In this document: in pieces, positions 8,682 through 17,183 of the stretch
How the letters are laid out: every line of letters starts with the position of its first letter
Numbering within the stretch: the first letter of the stretch is position 1
Source: Chitinophagaceae bacterium UBA7600
GTDB lineage: Bacteria; Bacteroidota; Bacteroidia; Chitinophagales; Chitinophagaceae
Length of the DNA: 64,000 nucleotides
NCBI GenBank assembly: GCA_002478885.1
Contig: DLKC01000027.1
Coordinates: 62,001 to 126,000, forward strand
Direction of reading: 5' to 3'
The notes under the pieces: generated by a model
What the model was told of the DNA's origin: nothing
Database searches by the model: none
The model's input: the letters and a program-made list of their open reading frames with translations, nothing else
Translations under genes and position numbers: made by a program

Positions 8682-9137
8682 ATGAAAACATCAAAAGAAA
8701 TTGCAGACGTGCTTAATGACCTTATTGAGATTCACAACGACAGGATCGCCGGCTACGAAAAGGCAATCAGGGAGTTGAAAGGAGAAGATGATGATTTGAA
8801 AATACTATTCGCGAGCCTTATTTCTCAAAGCCATAAGGCTAAGGGTGAACTCGGCACCGAAGTGCAGGTACTGGGTGAAACCATGGAAACAGGCACCACA
8901 AACCGTGGAAAAATTTACCGGGCGTGGATGGACGTGAAAGCTGCCTTTACAAGCAGCAGCGCGCATGCCGTGCTCGATAATTGTGAGTATGGAGAAGATG
9001 CAGCATTAAAAGCATATGACGACGCTTTAGGCGAGGAAGACATTCCCGCTTATTTAAGAGAATTATTATTGAGTCAGCAGAGCGTTTTGCTTGAAGCACA
9101 CGACGAAATAAAATCTCTGCGCGATCAATATGCATAA
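8682..9137 (+). CDS. PA2169-like four-helix-bundle protein (DUF2383)
   Basis: A 151-residue soluble, mostly helical protein beginning MKTSKEIADVLNDLIEIHNDRIAGYEKAI, the N-terminal pattern of the PA2169/DUF2383 ferritin-like family. The later HDEIKSLRDQY helix matches the end of that family. Members are often stress-associated; the biochemical role is unknown. The gene is monocistronic and followed by a strong terminator. Confidence 0.85.
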   Translation: MKTSKEIADVLNDLIEIHNDRIAGYEKAIRELKGEDDDLKILFASLISQSHKAKGELGTEVQVLGETMETGTTNRGKIYRAWMDVKAAFTSSSAHAVLDNCEYGEDAALKAYDDALGEEDIPAYLRELLLSQQSVLLEAHDEIKSLRDQYA

Positions 9138-9154
9138 CCGGCATTTTGGGGTTT

Positions 9155-9194
9155 AAAAAGCGGGCAATGATTTATTTCATAGCCCGCTTTTTTT
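9155..9194 (+). terminator. Rho-independent terminator
   Basis: Stem AGCGGGC/GCCCGCT around a loop of about 16 bases, flanked by A5 on the left and T7 on the right, just after the DUF2383-type gene. Confidence 0.88.
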
Positions 9195-9230
9195 ATGCGA
9201 GCTCAGTGGTGAGCTTTTTTTTGCCAACTG

Positions 9231-9400
9231 TGGTGCTGTTCCAGGCATCGTTGTGTCACTCACTTGTACTGTTACCTGGAAATTCGACAAAGGTGCTGGT
9301 GATATAGTGCGTACTGCACAGGCATTGCCGATTTGCGTTCAAGAGTACAAGAGTGCGACGCAACAGGCGGTGCCACGTTATTTAGAGCTGGGCTCAACAT
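9231..9400. repeat. Interspersed repeat, compact inverted pair
   Basis: The forward arm (9250-9272) is of the second subtype, GTTGTGTCACTCACTTGTACTG. The reverse arm (9343-9376) is of the first, GAGTACAAGAGTGCGACGCAAC then AGGCGGTGCC, ending near GCTGGGCTC. The rest of the gap to 9625 shows nothing recognisable. Confidence 0.85.
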
Positions 9401-9625
9401 CGCAATTTAACTCTCCGCAACAGGCGTTTTCGAATTTGAATGCTTTGTTAGCAAGTGTTTACTTTTTGTCGCGGTATCTGCTAATGTTTTGTCGTTATTT
9501 CCTCTACCTATGATCGGCTTTTCAACTACGCTGAAACCCCTACTCACTCTATTTTCTATGAGCTTCCGCCGTCGTTACTTTACCGCCAATCCAAACTATT
9601 CCTAAAACTTAAAAAACAAAGACTT

Positions 9626-10483
9626 ATGTACAAAAAAATTGCCTCTTTAGTTGCTATTAGCTCGCTGTTTTTTGCTTGCCAGAAAAGCGCACAGGAAACA
9701 CCGGTAACATCAACTGAAAGCAGCCAGTCGCAGATCGGTTACCTGTACCCGAGAAACCCTGCGACCGATTCATTTTATGAAAGCGTGCAGGGACAAACGC
9801 CGATCGACATCCGGTTTGGCAAAGTGGTTCCCTACCGCGGTTCAGACCCTGTTTTTCACTATGTTTCTTTTAACGGTAATGTTACTTACAACCAAACACA
9901 CTACGTGGCCGACCCGCTTAATGAATCTGATCCCGAAGCCCATGATGAGTATAATTTGAAAGTGAGCGTGCCAGCAGGGAATAAGGACAACTATATTACT
10001 ATCAACAACACGAACTATTACCTCAGTCAATTCCATTTTCATTGGAGAAGCGAACACAAGATAAATGGCCAGGACGGCGCTATGGAAGTGCATCTTGTAC
10101 ATGCGTCAGATTCAGGGAAAATGGCGGTTATTGGTGTCTTGATTCAACTTGGTAAGGCGAACGAGGTTTTGCAACAAGTGTTTGATGCCTGTCCGCCAAC
10201 AACCGGCATAACCAATGTGCTTAACAATGTTAATCCTGCATTGCTTTTGCCAACCGATACTTACCATTATTTCACCTACAGCGGTTCATTAACAACACCA
10301 GGTGGTGGTCTGTTGGTTCTGCCTTATCTGCAAGGCCTCAAATGGTTTGTTTATGCAGACCCGATAAAGCTAAGCAACAAGCAGTACACAGAATATGAGG
10401 ATATGTTCCCCGAGCCGAACGCAAGACCGGTTCAACCATTGGGCGACAGGATAATTTATGGGCATCTTAAAACGAATCATTAA
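9626..10483 (+). CDS. Alpha-class carbonic anhydrase, lipoprotein
   Basis: A 285-residue carbonic anhydrase that interconverts CO2 and bicarbonate. A signal peptide ends at lipobox SLFFACQK (Cys18), so the enzyme should be membrane anchored outside the cytoplasm. The zinc site is clear: the FHFHWRSEH segment gives two histidines of the HxH pair, and MEVHLVH the third. The later YSGSLTTPGG is also diagnostic of the alpha class. The length fits bacterial alpha-CAs. The gene stands alone and is followed by a terminator. Confidence 0.95.
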   Translation: MYKKIASLVAISSLFFACQKSAQETPVTSTESSQSQIGYLYPRNPATDSFYESVQGQTPIDIRFGKVVPYRGSDPVFHYVSFNGNVTYNQTHYVADPLNESDPEAHDEYNLKVSVPAGNKDNYITINNTNYYLSQFHFHWRSEHKINGQDGAMEVHLVHASDSGKMAVIGVLIQLGKANEVLQQVFDACPPTTGITNVLNNVNPALLLPTDTYHYFTYSGSLTTPGGGLLVLPYLQGLKWFVYADPIKLSNKQYTEYEDMFPEPNARPVQPLGDRIIYGHLKTNH

Positions 10484-10506
10484 AAAAGCTGGTGATTAGA
10501 AATACA

Positions 10507-10534
10507 AAGGCTCTCTACGGAGAGTCTTTTTTTT
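10507..10534 (+). terminator. Terminator of the carbonic anhydrase gene
   Basis: GGCTCTC TACG GAGAGTC hairpin followed by nine T. It also lies just beyond the 3' end of the convergent hydrolase gene. Confidence 0.88.
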
Positions 10535-10543
10535 TAAGTATCG

Positions 10544-11314
10544 TCATTTGTCCAGAAATTCTTTTACGAGTTCAACGGTTATTGCCGGTTGTTTGCTGCC
10601 CGGTAAAGTCGTACAAACTTCTCCAATGCAAGCGCCATGAACGCCCGGTAAAACGATCAATGCTGCATTGGGAATTAACTTCGAAAGCTTTAACGCGTGT
10701 TCAGTTAAAATAACATCGTTATCTCCATTGATGATTAGCGAAGGCAATTTAATAGACTGTATGTCGGCATCATCCCAATCTTTGAATGTACGCATTCTGT
10801 CTGCATCCTTATCATGCATATTTTTCAATGCACCCCTGTCGGGATTTATTTTCAAGAAGGCGTCTTGTATTGGCAATGGCATGTTGTCGAGGCTTGCGAT
10901 TTCCATAAAATCAAAGAACCCGGGAATAAGGCCTTCCCGCTGGTAAACACCGGCGATAACTACAATCTTCTCTGCCAGCTCAGGATGGCGAATGGCAAAC
11001 TGCATGGTTGTGCTTGCGCCGTTACTAAAACCAAGAATATAGGCTTTGGAAATGTCCAGGTATTTCAACAAGCCGGCCACATCATCGGCGTCCTGCTGAA
11101 AACTTACAGGAGAATCGCGGTCACTCGTATGACCGTGCGCCTGCAGTTCCACAGCGATCACCTGATAATACTTTGCGAATAATGGCAACACTGCAGACCA
11201 GTTTGATTCAATAGTGGACCCACCACCATGTATCAGGACCAATGGCTTGCCTTCACCATGTATTTCATAATACATTTTAATGCCATTAATGCTGGCGTAA
11301 TTTCCGTTTGACAT
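10544..11314 (-). CDS. Alpha/beta hydrolase
   Basis: A 256-residue alpha/beta-hydrolase: oxyanion segment LVLIHGGGST near residue 25, nucleophile elbow GFSNGAS (about residue 95), acid in NGDNDVIL and catalytic histidine in PGVHGACIGE. No signal peptide, so probably cytosolic; the substrate is unknown. It starts 11 bases after the stop of the MOSC gene on the same strand, so the two are likely one operon. Confidence 0.9.
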   Translation of the reverse strand: MSNGNYASINGIKMYYEIHGEGKPLVLIHGGGSTIESNWSAVLPLFAKYYQVIAVELQAHGHTSDRDSPVSFQQDADDVAGLLKYLDISKAYILGFSNGASTTMQFAIRHPELAEKIVVIAGVYQREGLIPGFFDFMEIASLDNMPLPIQDAFLKINPDRGALKNMHDKDADRMRTFKDWDDADIQSIKLPSLIINGDNDVILTEHALKLSKLIPNAALIVLPGVHGACIGEVCTTLPGSKQPAITVELVKEFLDK

Positions 11315-11325
11315 CCTTTTGCTGT

Positions 11326-12156
11326 TTATACAATTTCGTCCAGGAAAGATGCGGCTCTTTTTCGTATTACTTCAATATTGTCGCCGACATTTATTGTGCC
11401 ATACCCTTTGTATAAAAGATTCTGTCCAAAATAAATATTGTTGTTGTTTTTTCTGTAGGTAGCCAACGTTGCCAAAGGCTCTTTGCTTCTTTCTGAAGTT
11501 TGCTGGTTGGTGGTGGTAATAGTACATCTTGCACAAGGCTTTACAGCGAAGCAGTCAATGCCATTGATTACAAAATGTTCGAGCTGGTCCTCTTCAAAAG
11601 GTTCGCCGCCTGTGAACATTATATTTGGCCTGAAACGGTTTACAGGCAAGCTTTCCGTAAGACGCTTGTTAAGGTCGTCCAACGACGATTGTCCAAGCAT
11701 CAACAGTGGAAAGCCATCGGAAAATGATGTTGTCTCGCTGTTAAATGCATAGTGTGGATCGACTTTTCTTTTTGTAGTTTCCGGCATATAAACAAGCCTG
11801 CATCGCATGTCTAATATTTCGCTGAACCATGCATTGGCTTTATCACTTACCAATTGCGCCGGGCATACATCATCCCAAATTGCGACTTCGATCTGCTGCT
11901 GCTTTAATTCATTAAATACAACTGTAAATGATGCTGCACTGTGTTTATGTTTCACTTCAATGCCGTGGTTGGTAACACCGGCTTCCAGCAGTGCAAGCCA
12001 TGGGTTTTCGCGCTGCGAAATGAAGCGATTGTTATCATCGATCAGCATCCAGCGGCGATCATGTTCAAAGCCAGTGGCTGTTAGCCTTGCCGAATCAACA
12101 GCTTTGCCTCCTGCTGATTTTATCGGGTAAATAAAAAGTTCACTTACTGTAAGCAT
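11326..12156 (-). CDS. MOSC-domain protein (YcbX/mARC-like)
   Basis: A 276-residue protein with an N-terminal MOSC_N barrel (LFIYPIKSAGGKAVDSARL, FEHDRRWMLID) and a C-terminal MOSC domain carrying the conserved cysteine in KPCARCTITT. Family members bind molybdenum cofactor and reduce N-hydroxylated compounds. No C-terminal [2Fe-2S] domain is present, so an external electron donor would be required. It is first in a likely two-gene operon with the downstream hydrolase. Confidence 0.88.
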   Translation of the reverse strand: MLTVSELFIYPIKSAGGKAVDSARLTATGFEHDRRWMLIDDNNRFISQRENPWLALLEAGVTNHGIEVKHKHSAASFTVVFNELKQQQIEVAIWDDVCPAQLVSDKANAWFSEILDMRCRLVYMPETTKRKVDPHYAFNSETTSFSDGFPLLMLGQSSLDDLNKRLTESLPVNRFRPNIMFTGGEPFEEDQLEHFVINGIDCFAVKPCARCTITTTNQQTSERSKEPLATLATYRKNNNNIYFGQNLLYKGYGTINVGDNIEVIRKRAASFLDEIV

Positions 12157-12245
12157 GTGTCGAAGTTATTAATAGAAACAACGTGATATAGGTTCAATTG
12201 ATAAAAGGTTACGTTGTTAATTTATTTTGCTGGAAACAATGTGTG

Positions 12246-12452
12246 AACCCGGCTGTAGTACAGGCATTATACTTTTGTTGCGTCGCACACTTGTACTGCA
12301 GAATATAGGTTGGCAAGACCGCAATCTGAAAGTCGGTAAGCATTGTATAAAAAAATCACTTTCGGTCTTTCATCTTTGCTGACTTCCGGACTAACTGTAC
12401 AAGTGAGTGACACAACAGGCGATGATCAGGGAGCTGGTGCTGGCTCCAAGTT
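12246..12452. repeat. Interspersed repeat, full-length pair with shared core
   Basis: The forward arm 12277-12300 (GTTGCGTCGCACACTTGTACTG) is followed by a core of about 95 bases and then the reverse arm 12395-12424 (CTGTACAAGTGAGTGACACAAC), with outer ends ACCCGGCTG and GCTGGCTCC. The core segment GGTCTTTCATCTTTGCTGACTT matches the core at 61110-61322 in the same orientation. Confidence 0.9.
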
Positions 12453-12454
12453 AT

Positions 12455-13495
12455 TTACATATTAAAGCTCAGCTGCATAATAAGTGAGGCAGGTAATTCG
12501 GGTAGCTTACTACGTTCAATAAGAAAGCTGGTTAATTCTGCAAACTCTTTAAAAATATAATGTTGGTCAAGGGCAGCCTTAAGGTATTCTTTTCCGGTGC
12601 TTCCACCCGTGCCAATGCGTGTTCCGATTGTTCGTTGAACCATGTTCATATGACGATAGCGCCAGGTGCTTAGCTGTTCGTCGATTTCCAACAAACTGTT
12701 TAGTAACTGAAAAGGTAAATGAAATAAAGGATAGCCGCGATATAACATAATAAACAGCGCGGCCCTTCTCGCCGTGGCAGATAACTGCCCATGTTCTTTG
12801 CCTTCAATAAAAAGCGCATCAAACTCTTTCAGATTTTTACGTTCGGCTTCTGCAAGGCTATTGCTGTAGCAGTTGCTGTAAGTACTCCAGAAAGGATGAA
12901 CGTTTTCCTGGGTATGTGTGGGTTTAAAATCTGCCCACTGGCTGTAATTGTTAAAGTAGGGCATACGTTCAAGCCACTTATTCACCACGTGTAAAAGGGA
13001 ACGTTCTTGTTCGGCTTTCTTAATGATGTCGATCTCGGGTTGATGAAGTTGCGAAATATAATATTCTTTGCCAAACCTGTCTCTAAACTGCAGGCCTAGC
13101 CTTGCTTCCAACGTTTTAAATTGCCAGCTTTGGAAACCCGATGCGGGCCTTAGCAGGTCGCGGAATTCGAGAAAATCCATCGGTGTCATCGTTTCCATAA
13201 TATCGATCTGGTGAACGAGTAGCTTCAATATCGTTATCACGCGGTTGAGGCGGTGAACAACGGTTTGCAACTCGGGCGTATTATCATTGATCGATGGCTG
13301 ATCCATAATGCGGATAGCAGAATCGGCTTCAAACAGCAGTTGCTTAAACCAGAGTTCGTATGATTGGTGAATGACGATGAAAAGCATTTCATCGTGTGCC
13401 GGCGTACGGCCTTCTTTAAAGCTCTCAGGATGCTGACTGTTTAAAATGTTTTGCAGTTGCAGGTAATCGTTATAGTACACGGCATTTTCTTTCAT
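12455..13495 (-). CDS. Tryptophan 2,3-dioxygenase family protein
   Basis: A 346-residue heme dioxygenase-like protein that would open the indole ring of L-tryptophan to N-formylkynurenine, the first step of the kynurenine route. Family signatures: YNDYLQLQNILNSQ, DEMLFIVIHQSYELWFKQLLFE (distal-pocket region), RFGKEYY, and RHMNMVQRTIGTRIGTGGSTG near the C-terminus. The start MKENAVYY is preferred over an ATG 48 bases upstream. No other kynurenine-pathway gene is nearby. It is divergent from the DUF2490 gene. Confidence 0.92.
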   Translation of the reverse strand: MKENAVYYNDYLQLQNILNSQHPESFKEGRTPAHDEMLFIVIHQSYELWFKQLLFEADSAIRIMDQPSINDNTPELQTVVHRLNRVITILKLLVHQIDIMETMTPMDFLEFRDLLRPASGFQSWQFKTLEARLGLQFRDRFGKEYYISQLHQPEIDIIKKAEQERSLLHVVNKWLERMPYFNNYSQWADFKPTHTQENVHPFWSTYSNCYSNSLAEAERKNLKEFDALFIEGKEHGQLSATARRAALFIMLYRGYPLFHLPFQLLNSLLEIDEQLSTWRYRHMNMVQRTIGTRIGTGGSTGKEYLKAALDQHYIFKEFAELTSFLIERSKLPELPASLIMQLSFNM

Positions 13496-13566
13496 ATGGC
13501 AATCATTATAAAGCAAAGAAACAGTTTGTTTAAGTATAAACACTACACTAACCTTAATTTTGCTTT

Positions 13567-14307
13567 ATGAGAAAAACCTTTGTTGCACTGTTGTTTTTAT
13601 GCTCTATAAACGGATTTTCACAAAATCGCATTAATGACCACAACACGATCGGCTGGTATGCATTTTTTTTAACGGCAAAAATTTCCGGCAAGGTTAGTGC
13701 CCACGTGGAATACCAGTGGCGCAGAACAAACTTCGTCGAGGGCTGGCAACAGTCACTGCCCCGCATTGGGCTCAATTATAAGATAAATGCTAACGTTACT
13801 ACACAGGCCGGTTACGCGTGGATATTTACTTACCCGTATGGAGAACATACTATCGCCTCGGTTGCCAAAACGTTTCCCGAACATAGAGCCTATGAACAGG
13901 TAACCATAACTGCACCCGTAGGCAAAACGTCACTGAGCAACCGTCTGCGCCTGGAGCAACGCTGGATAGGCCGATTTAATTCAATAGAAAGTGAAAAGCC
14001 CGATAAATATGTTTATGTAAACAGGGTAAGGTATATGCCGAGACTGGATATACCATTGCAAAAAGATAAAAAGCTTTACTTTGCTGCCTTCGACGAAATT
14101 TTAATTGGCTTTGGAAAAAATGTCGGAGAAAATGTTTTTGATCAAAACAGGATAGCGCTGTTGCTGGGCTATAGGTTTAACCCTTCGCTACGCATCGAAG
14201 GTGGTTACATTAACCAGGTTGTTCAGCTTGGCAGAGAGATCGATAATAAAAGTGTTTTTCAACATAACAACGGAATTGTGATCAACACTTATTTTAATAT
14301 CAATTAG
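13567..14307 (+). CDS. DUF2490 outer-membrane-like protein
   Basis: A 246-residue exported protein: signal peptide (KTFVALLFLCSINGFSQ), then alternating beta strands such as VSAHVEYQWRRTNF, RLRLEQRWIGR and SLRIEGGYINQVVQ, ending in NTYFNIN. This is the pattern of the DUF2490 family, predicted outer-membrane beta barrels of unknown role. A TAATTTTG box at 13555-13562 lies only four bases before the ATG, so the leader would be extremely short if that promoter is used. Confidence 0.82.
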   Translation: MRKTFVALLFLCSINGFSQNRINDHNTIGWYAFFLTAKISGKVSAHVEYQWRRTNFVEGWQQSLPRIGLNYKINANVTTQAGYAWIFTYPYGEHTIASVAKTFPEHRAYEQVTITAPVGKTSLSNRLRLEQRWIGRFNSIESEKPDKYVYVNRVRYMPRLDIPLQKDKKLYFAAFDEILIGFGKNVGENVFDQNRIALLLGYRFNPSLRIEGGYINQVVQLGREIDNKSVFQHNNGIVINTYFNIN

Positions 14308-14371
14308 ACTTGCCCGTTGAAAGAAATTTGAGGTTATTTGCATTCACAATCAAAAACACACCAGAATAATC

Positions 14372-15082
14372 ATGCTTCCAAAGTACAAACGCATTTTGCT
14401 GAAATTGTCGGGCGAAAGCCTTAGTTCAGAGAGGGCTGAACCGTTCGATCCGCAGATAATAGAACAATACGCAAGAGACATTAAGGCCATTACGGAACTC
14501 GGCGTGCAGGTTGCACTGGTAATTGGTGGCGGCAATATTTACCGTGGCCTCAACGAAAATGAGACCGGTATTGAACGCGCCCATGGCGACTATATGGGCA
14601 TGCTTGCCACCATGATCAATGGAATGGCGTTACAGGCAATGCTTGAAAAGATCGGCGTGAACACAAGATTGCAGAGTGCGATAAAAATGGAACAGGTAGC
14701 AGAGCCGTATATCCGTCGCCGCGCCATGCGGCACCTGGAGAAAGGTCGCGTAGTTATTTTCGGTGCCGGCACAGGCAACCCATATTTCACAACAGATACA
14801 GCAGGCTCCCTACGTGCAGTAGAAATTGGCGCCGACGTTATTTTAAAAGGTACACGTGTCGATGGCATTTACACTGCCGATCCGGAAAAAGATCCCACAG
14901 CTGTAAAGTACCAGACCATCACTTTTCAGGAATGTATTACAAAAGGGTTGAAGGTAATGGACATGACGGCTTTTACGCTTTGTATGGAAAATAAACTTCC
15001 TATCATTGTTTTCGATATGAACAAAACCGGTAACCTCATGAGCGTGGTTACGGGAAATAAAGTGGGTACATTGGTGAGTTAA
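14372..15082 (+). CDS. pyrH: UMP kinase
   Basis: A 236-residue amino-acid-kinase-fold enzyme that phosphorylates UMP to UDP in pyrimidine synthesis. Diagnostic segments are [12 protein letters not shown] at the N-terminus, [28 protein letters not shown] and the C-terminal [14 protein letters not shown]. Its length is that of hexameric bacterial PyrH. It is usually near frr and tsf, but neither is in this window. A repeat element holding a terminator hairpin follows. Confidence 0.97.
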   Translation: MLPKYKRILLKLSGESLSSERAEPFDPQIIEQYARDIKAITELGVQVALVIGGGNIYRGLNENETGIERAHGDYMGMLATMINGMALQAMLEKIGVNTRLQSAIKMEQVAEPYIRRRAMRHLEKGRVVIFGAGTGNPYFTTDTAGSLRAVEIGADVILKGTRVDGIYTADPEKDPTAVKYQTITFQECITKGLKVMDMTAFTLCMENKLPIIVFDMNKTGNLMSVVTGNKVGTLVS

Positions 15083-15085
15083 TAT

Positions 15086-15368
15086 GGGCCGGGCTGCGGG
15101 GCATTTGGTCAGCACCTGTTGCGTCGCACTCTTGTGCAGTAATATCGCTGCTCTGCAATAAAAATCATTGAACGTTCAACAAATGGCTGCCACAAAGTGC
15201 AGCCATTTTACTTTTCTGATGTTTATCATTTTCCGGTATCGCGGTGGTCGCTACATTTGTTTTCCAAAGTTGGCGGCAAGGTATTTTGTCTATTGCCCAA
15301 TTGCCATTCGCAAGTTGAAGTGTGCGACGCAAGTAAAGCTTAATAGTATTGCAGGAGCCGGCTACATA
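15086..15368. repeat. Interspersed repeat, compact inverted pair with a different core
   Basis: The forward arm 15117-15140 (GTTGCGTCGCACTCTTGTGCAG) is preceded by GGGCCGGGCTG. The reverse arm 15314-15343 (GTTGAAGTGTGCGACGCAAG) ends in GAGCCGGCT 12 bases before the pdxH ATG. The core of about 170 bases is longer than in the other pairs and includes the pyrH terminator. Confidence 0.85.
15181..15215 (+). terminator. Terminator of pyrH, inside a repeat element
   Basis: Stem AAATGGCTGC/GCAGCCATTT with an 8-base loop, followed by TACTTTTC. Confidence 0.75.
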
Positions 15369-15379
15369 AAATTTACTGT

Positions 15380-16021
15380 ATGAACAAAAGTATTGCCGAT
15401 ATAAGAAAAGACTACATGCTGCATTCTTTAAGTGAGCAGGATGTTGCTACAGATGCAACAGACCAGTTTACAAAATGGTGGCACGATGCTTTGAACAGTG
15501 AAATCAGCGAAGTAAACGCCATGACGTTGGCTACGGCATCGGCAAAAGGTATTCCATCGGCACGCATTGTGTTACTGAAAGGCTACGACGATAAAGGGTT
15601 TGTCTTTTTTACCAATTACAATAGCGATAAAGGAAGTGATCTTAATGAAAACCCTAATGCTGCCCTGGTATTCTTCTGGAAGGAGTTGGAACGACAGGTG
15701 CGCATAAGCGGAAGAGTCGAAAGAGTAAGCCCGTCGGAAAGTGATACCTATTTTTATTCGAGGCCTCTGCAAAGCCGTGTTGGGGCGTGGGCATCGAACC
15801 AGAGCAGTGTTATCCCCGGCAGAGAAATACTGGACGAAAACGTAAAAAAAATAGTAACGCAATTTGGCCCGGATGTACCAAGGCCGCCACACTGGGGTGG
15901 CTACAGGCTGGAGCCATCTGTAATGGAATTCTGGCAAGGAAGAAGCAGCCGGTTACACGACAGGATACTTTATACAAAAACTGCGGATGGTAGTTGGAAG
16001 ATTGACAGGCTTTCTCCCTAA
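15380..16021 (+). CDS. pdxH: Pyridoxamine 5'-phosphate oxidase
   Basis: A 213-residue FMN enzyme oxidising pyridoxamine- or pyridoxine-5'-phosphate to pyridoxal-5'-phosphate. Hallmarks: ARIVLLKGYDDKGFVFFTNYNSDKG (FMN phosphate site), FFWKELERQVRISGRVERVS, and a C-terminus PPHWGGYRLEPSVMEFWQGR then LHDR, ending IDRLSP. Length and ending are those of true PdxH. A distant split-barrel relative is encoded at 26779-27333. Confidence 0.97.
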   Translation: MNKSIADIRKDYMLHSLSEQDVATDATDQFTKWWHDALNSEISEVNAMTLATASAKGIPSARIVLLKGYDDKGFVFFTNYNSDKGSDLNENPNAALVFFWKELERQVRISGRVERVSPSESDTYFYSRPLQSRVGAWASNQSSVIPGREILDENVKKIVTQFGPDVPRPPHWGGYRLEPSVMEFWQGRSSRLHDRILYTKTADGSWKIDRLSP

Positions 16022-16025
16022 AAAA

Positions 16026-16053
16026 ACACGTTTAACAGGCTATGTTAAACGTG
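16026..16053 (-). terminator. Terminator of the THX gene (perhaps bidirectional)
   Basis: A perfect 10-bp stem CACGTTTAAC/GTTAAACGTG. On the minus strand it is followed by seven T, so it should end THX transcription. It also lies five bases beyond pdxH. Confidence 0.85.
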
Positions 16054-16071
16054 CTTATCCAAAACTGAGTG

Positions 16072-16188
16072 TTAAGCTTCTTTTTTAGCAGCAGCTTTTT
16101 TTGCTCTTGCAGGTTTTGCAGGGCGACTCTTTCCAAACGAGCCTTTTGAAATTTTACCCCTTTTTGTTTTTTTATCTCCTCTGCCCAT
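16072..16188 (-). CDS. Small ribosomal protein bTHX
   Basis: A 38-residue, very basic protein starting MGRGDKKTKRGKISKGSFG, the signature of 30S protein THX, and ending in an Ala/Lys-rich tail. THX sits in the head of the small subunit. The gene is too short for most gene finders. An overlapping frame across 16032-16229 reads through the same DNA but lacks any family resemblance. A clean terminator lies downstream and the HU gene upstream on the same strand. Confidence 0.9.
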   Translation of the reverse strand: MGRGDKKTKRGKISKGSFGKSRPAKPARAKKAAAKKEA

Positions 16189-16249
16189 ATTTTGTTTTTT
16201 AATAATGATAGAATGCTGCAAAAATGCACTAATCTGTTTACATGAACAT

Positions 16250-16287
16250 AAAAAAAGCAGAAGTCATGTTATCTTCTGCTTTTTTGT
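16250..16287 (-). terminator. Terminator of the HU gene
   Basis: AAGCAGAAG/CTTCTGCTT stem, 9-base loop, with A6 to the left (giving T6 on the minus strand) and T6 to the right. It can act in both directions and sits between HU and THX. Confidence 0.85.
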
Positions 16288-16301
16288 GGCAAGCGAGCTA
16301 A

Positions 16302-16571
16302 TTACAATTTTGCGCTTAATTCTTTACCAGCTTTGAAGCGTGCAACTTTTTTAGCTTTGATTTTGATAGCAGCGCCAGTCTGAGGGTTACGTCCTGTACG
16401 GGCAGCACGTTTAGAAACAGAGAAAGTGCCGAAGCCAACCAAAGTAACTTTACCGCCGCCTTTTAATGTTTTGGTAACAGCTTCAACTAAAGAATCGAGG
16501 GCAGCGTTTGCCTGTGTCTTTGTTATGCCAGCATCATCTGCGAGTTTGGCAACCAATTCAGCTTTGTTCAT
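16302..16571 (-). CDS. HU-family DNA-binding protein
   Basis: An 89-residue nucleoid protein. From [25 protein letters not shown] to the arm segment [21 protein letters not shown] and the end [13 protein letters not shown] it matches canonical HU throughout. HU dimers bend and compact DNA. The start at MNKAEL, 36 bases inside a longer frame, is dictated by the family N-terminus. The upstream promoter is one of the clearest in the window. Confidence 0.96.
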   Translation of the reverse strand: MNKAELVAKLADDAGITKTQANAALDSLVEAVTKTLKGGGKVTLVGFGTFSVSKRAARTGRNPQTGAAIKIKAKKVARFKAGKELSAKL

Positions 16572-16604
16572 GATGTGTTTTTTTAGTTTAATTTTTAACT
16601 GAGA

Positions 16605-16634
16605 CAAATTTATTCGCTTTTTGATACCGGCAAA
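16605..16634 (-). promoter_or_regulatory. Promoter of the HU gene (Bacteroidota type)
   Basis: On the minus strand TTTG (16631-16634) is followed after 18 bases by TAAATTTG (16605-16612), a full match to the TTTG / TAnnTTTG consensus of the Bacteroidota primary sigma factor. It lies about 35-60 bases upstream of the HU ATG. Confidence 0.8.
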
Positions 16635-16867
16635 ATATTTTTTGATGTCAGGTTTAATTTTATGATCGCGTTAAATCCGCTATGGTAAAGGGTTACAGCA
16701 AAAAAGGGCAAAACTATTATAGAATTGTTGCAAGGCTTAAACGGCTGAAACCCTTTACAGCAAAGGGTTTCAATATTCATCTGCTGAAATGCAGTGCCAA
16801 TAAGGGTTTTAAAGGAATATAGATTTCTTTTTCGAATAATAATGAGCTGTAATAAAACTTTCCACAT

Positions 16868-17173
16868 TCAATGCACAATCTGCATGAGGCTTCTGAATGC
16901 GATAAATTTATCGCTCCACCTGGCTATACTCTCTTGCCTTAATATTTCTGAGAAATGTGCTATATATCTTTCGTACGCTTCCATATTTTCCGCGTAGTAT
17001 TGAATGGCATAAGTTGCACCTTCCTCCTCATCTGTTTCAAGCAATTTTACCATTTGGTAACGGGTAAAGCACCCTGTTTCCATTATTTCCTTTATATGCG
17101 TCTGTTGCATCCATCGCAGCCATTCATCATGAATGCTCCAATGCACTTTTGTGGTAATGTTATAAATGATCAT
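16868..17173 (-). CDS. DUF4286 family protein
   Basis: A 101-residue protein resembling the DUF4286 family: IIYNITTKVHWSIHDEWLRWMQ at the start, then YAIQYYAENMEAYERYIAHF. The fold is probably ferredoxin-like (dimeric alpha-beta barrel). It has no known function. It begins 10 bases after the xth stop codon on the same strand, so it is likely co-transcribed with xth. Confidence 0.85.
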   Translation of the reverse strand: MIIYNITTKVHWSIHDEWLRWMQQTHIKEIMETGCFTRYQMVKLLETDEEEGATYAIQYYAENMEAYERYIAHFSEILRQESIARWSDKFIAFRSLMQIVH

Positions 17174-17183
17174 TTGTTTTTTA

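Noticed and set aside
9253..9513. An open frame of 86 codons starting inside a repeat element
   Set aside because: Its first half is the repeat pair itself, the rest resembles no protein family, and the composition is non-coding.
16032..16229. A 65-codon minus-strand frame over the THX region
   Set aside because: A different frame of the same DNA encodes ribosomal protein THX with a clear signature.
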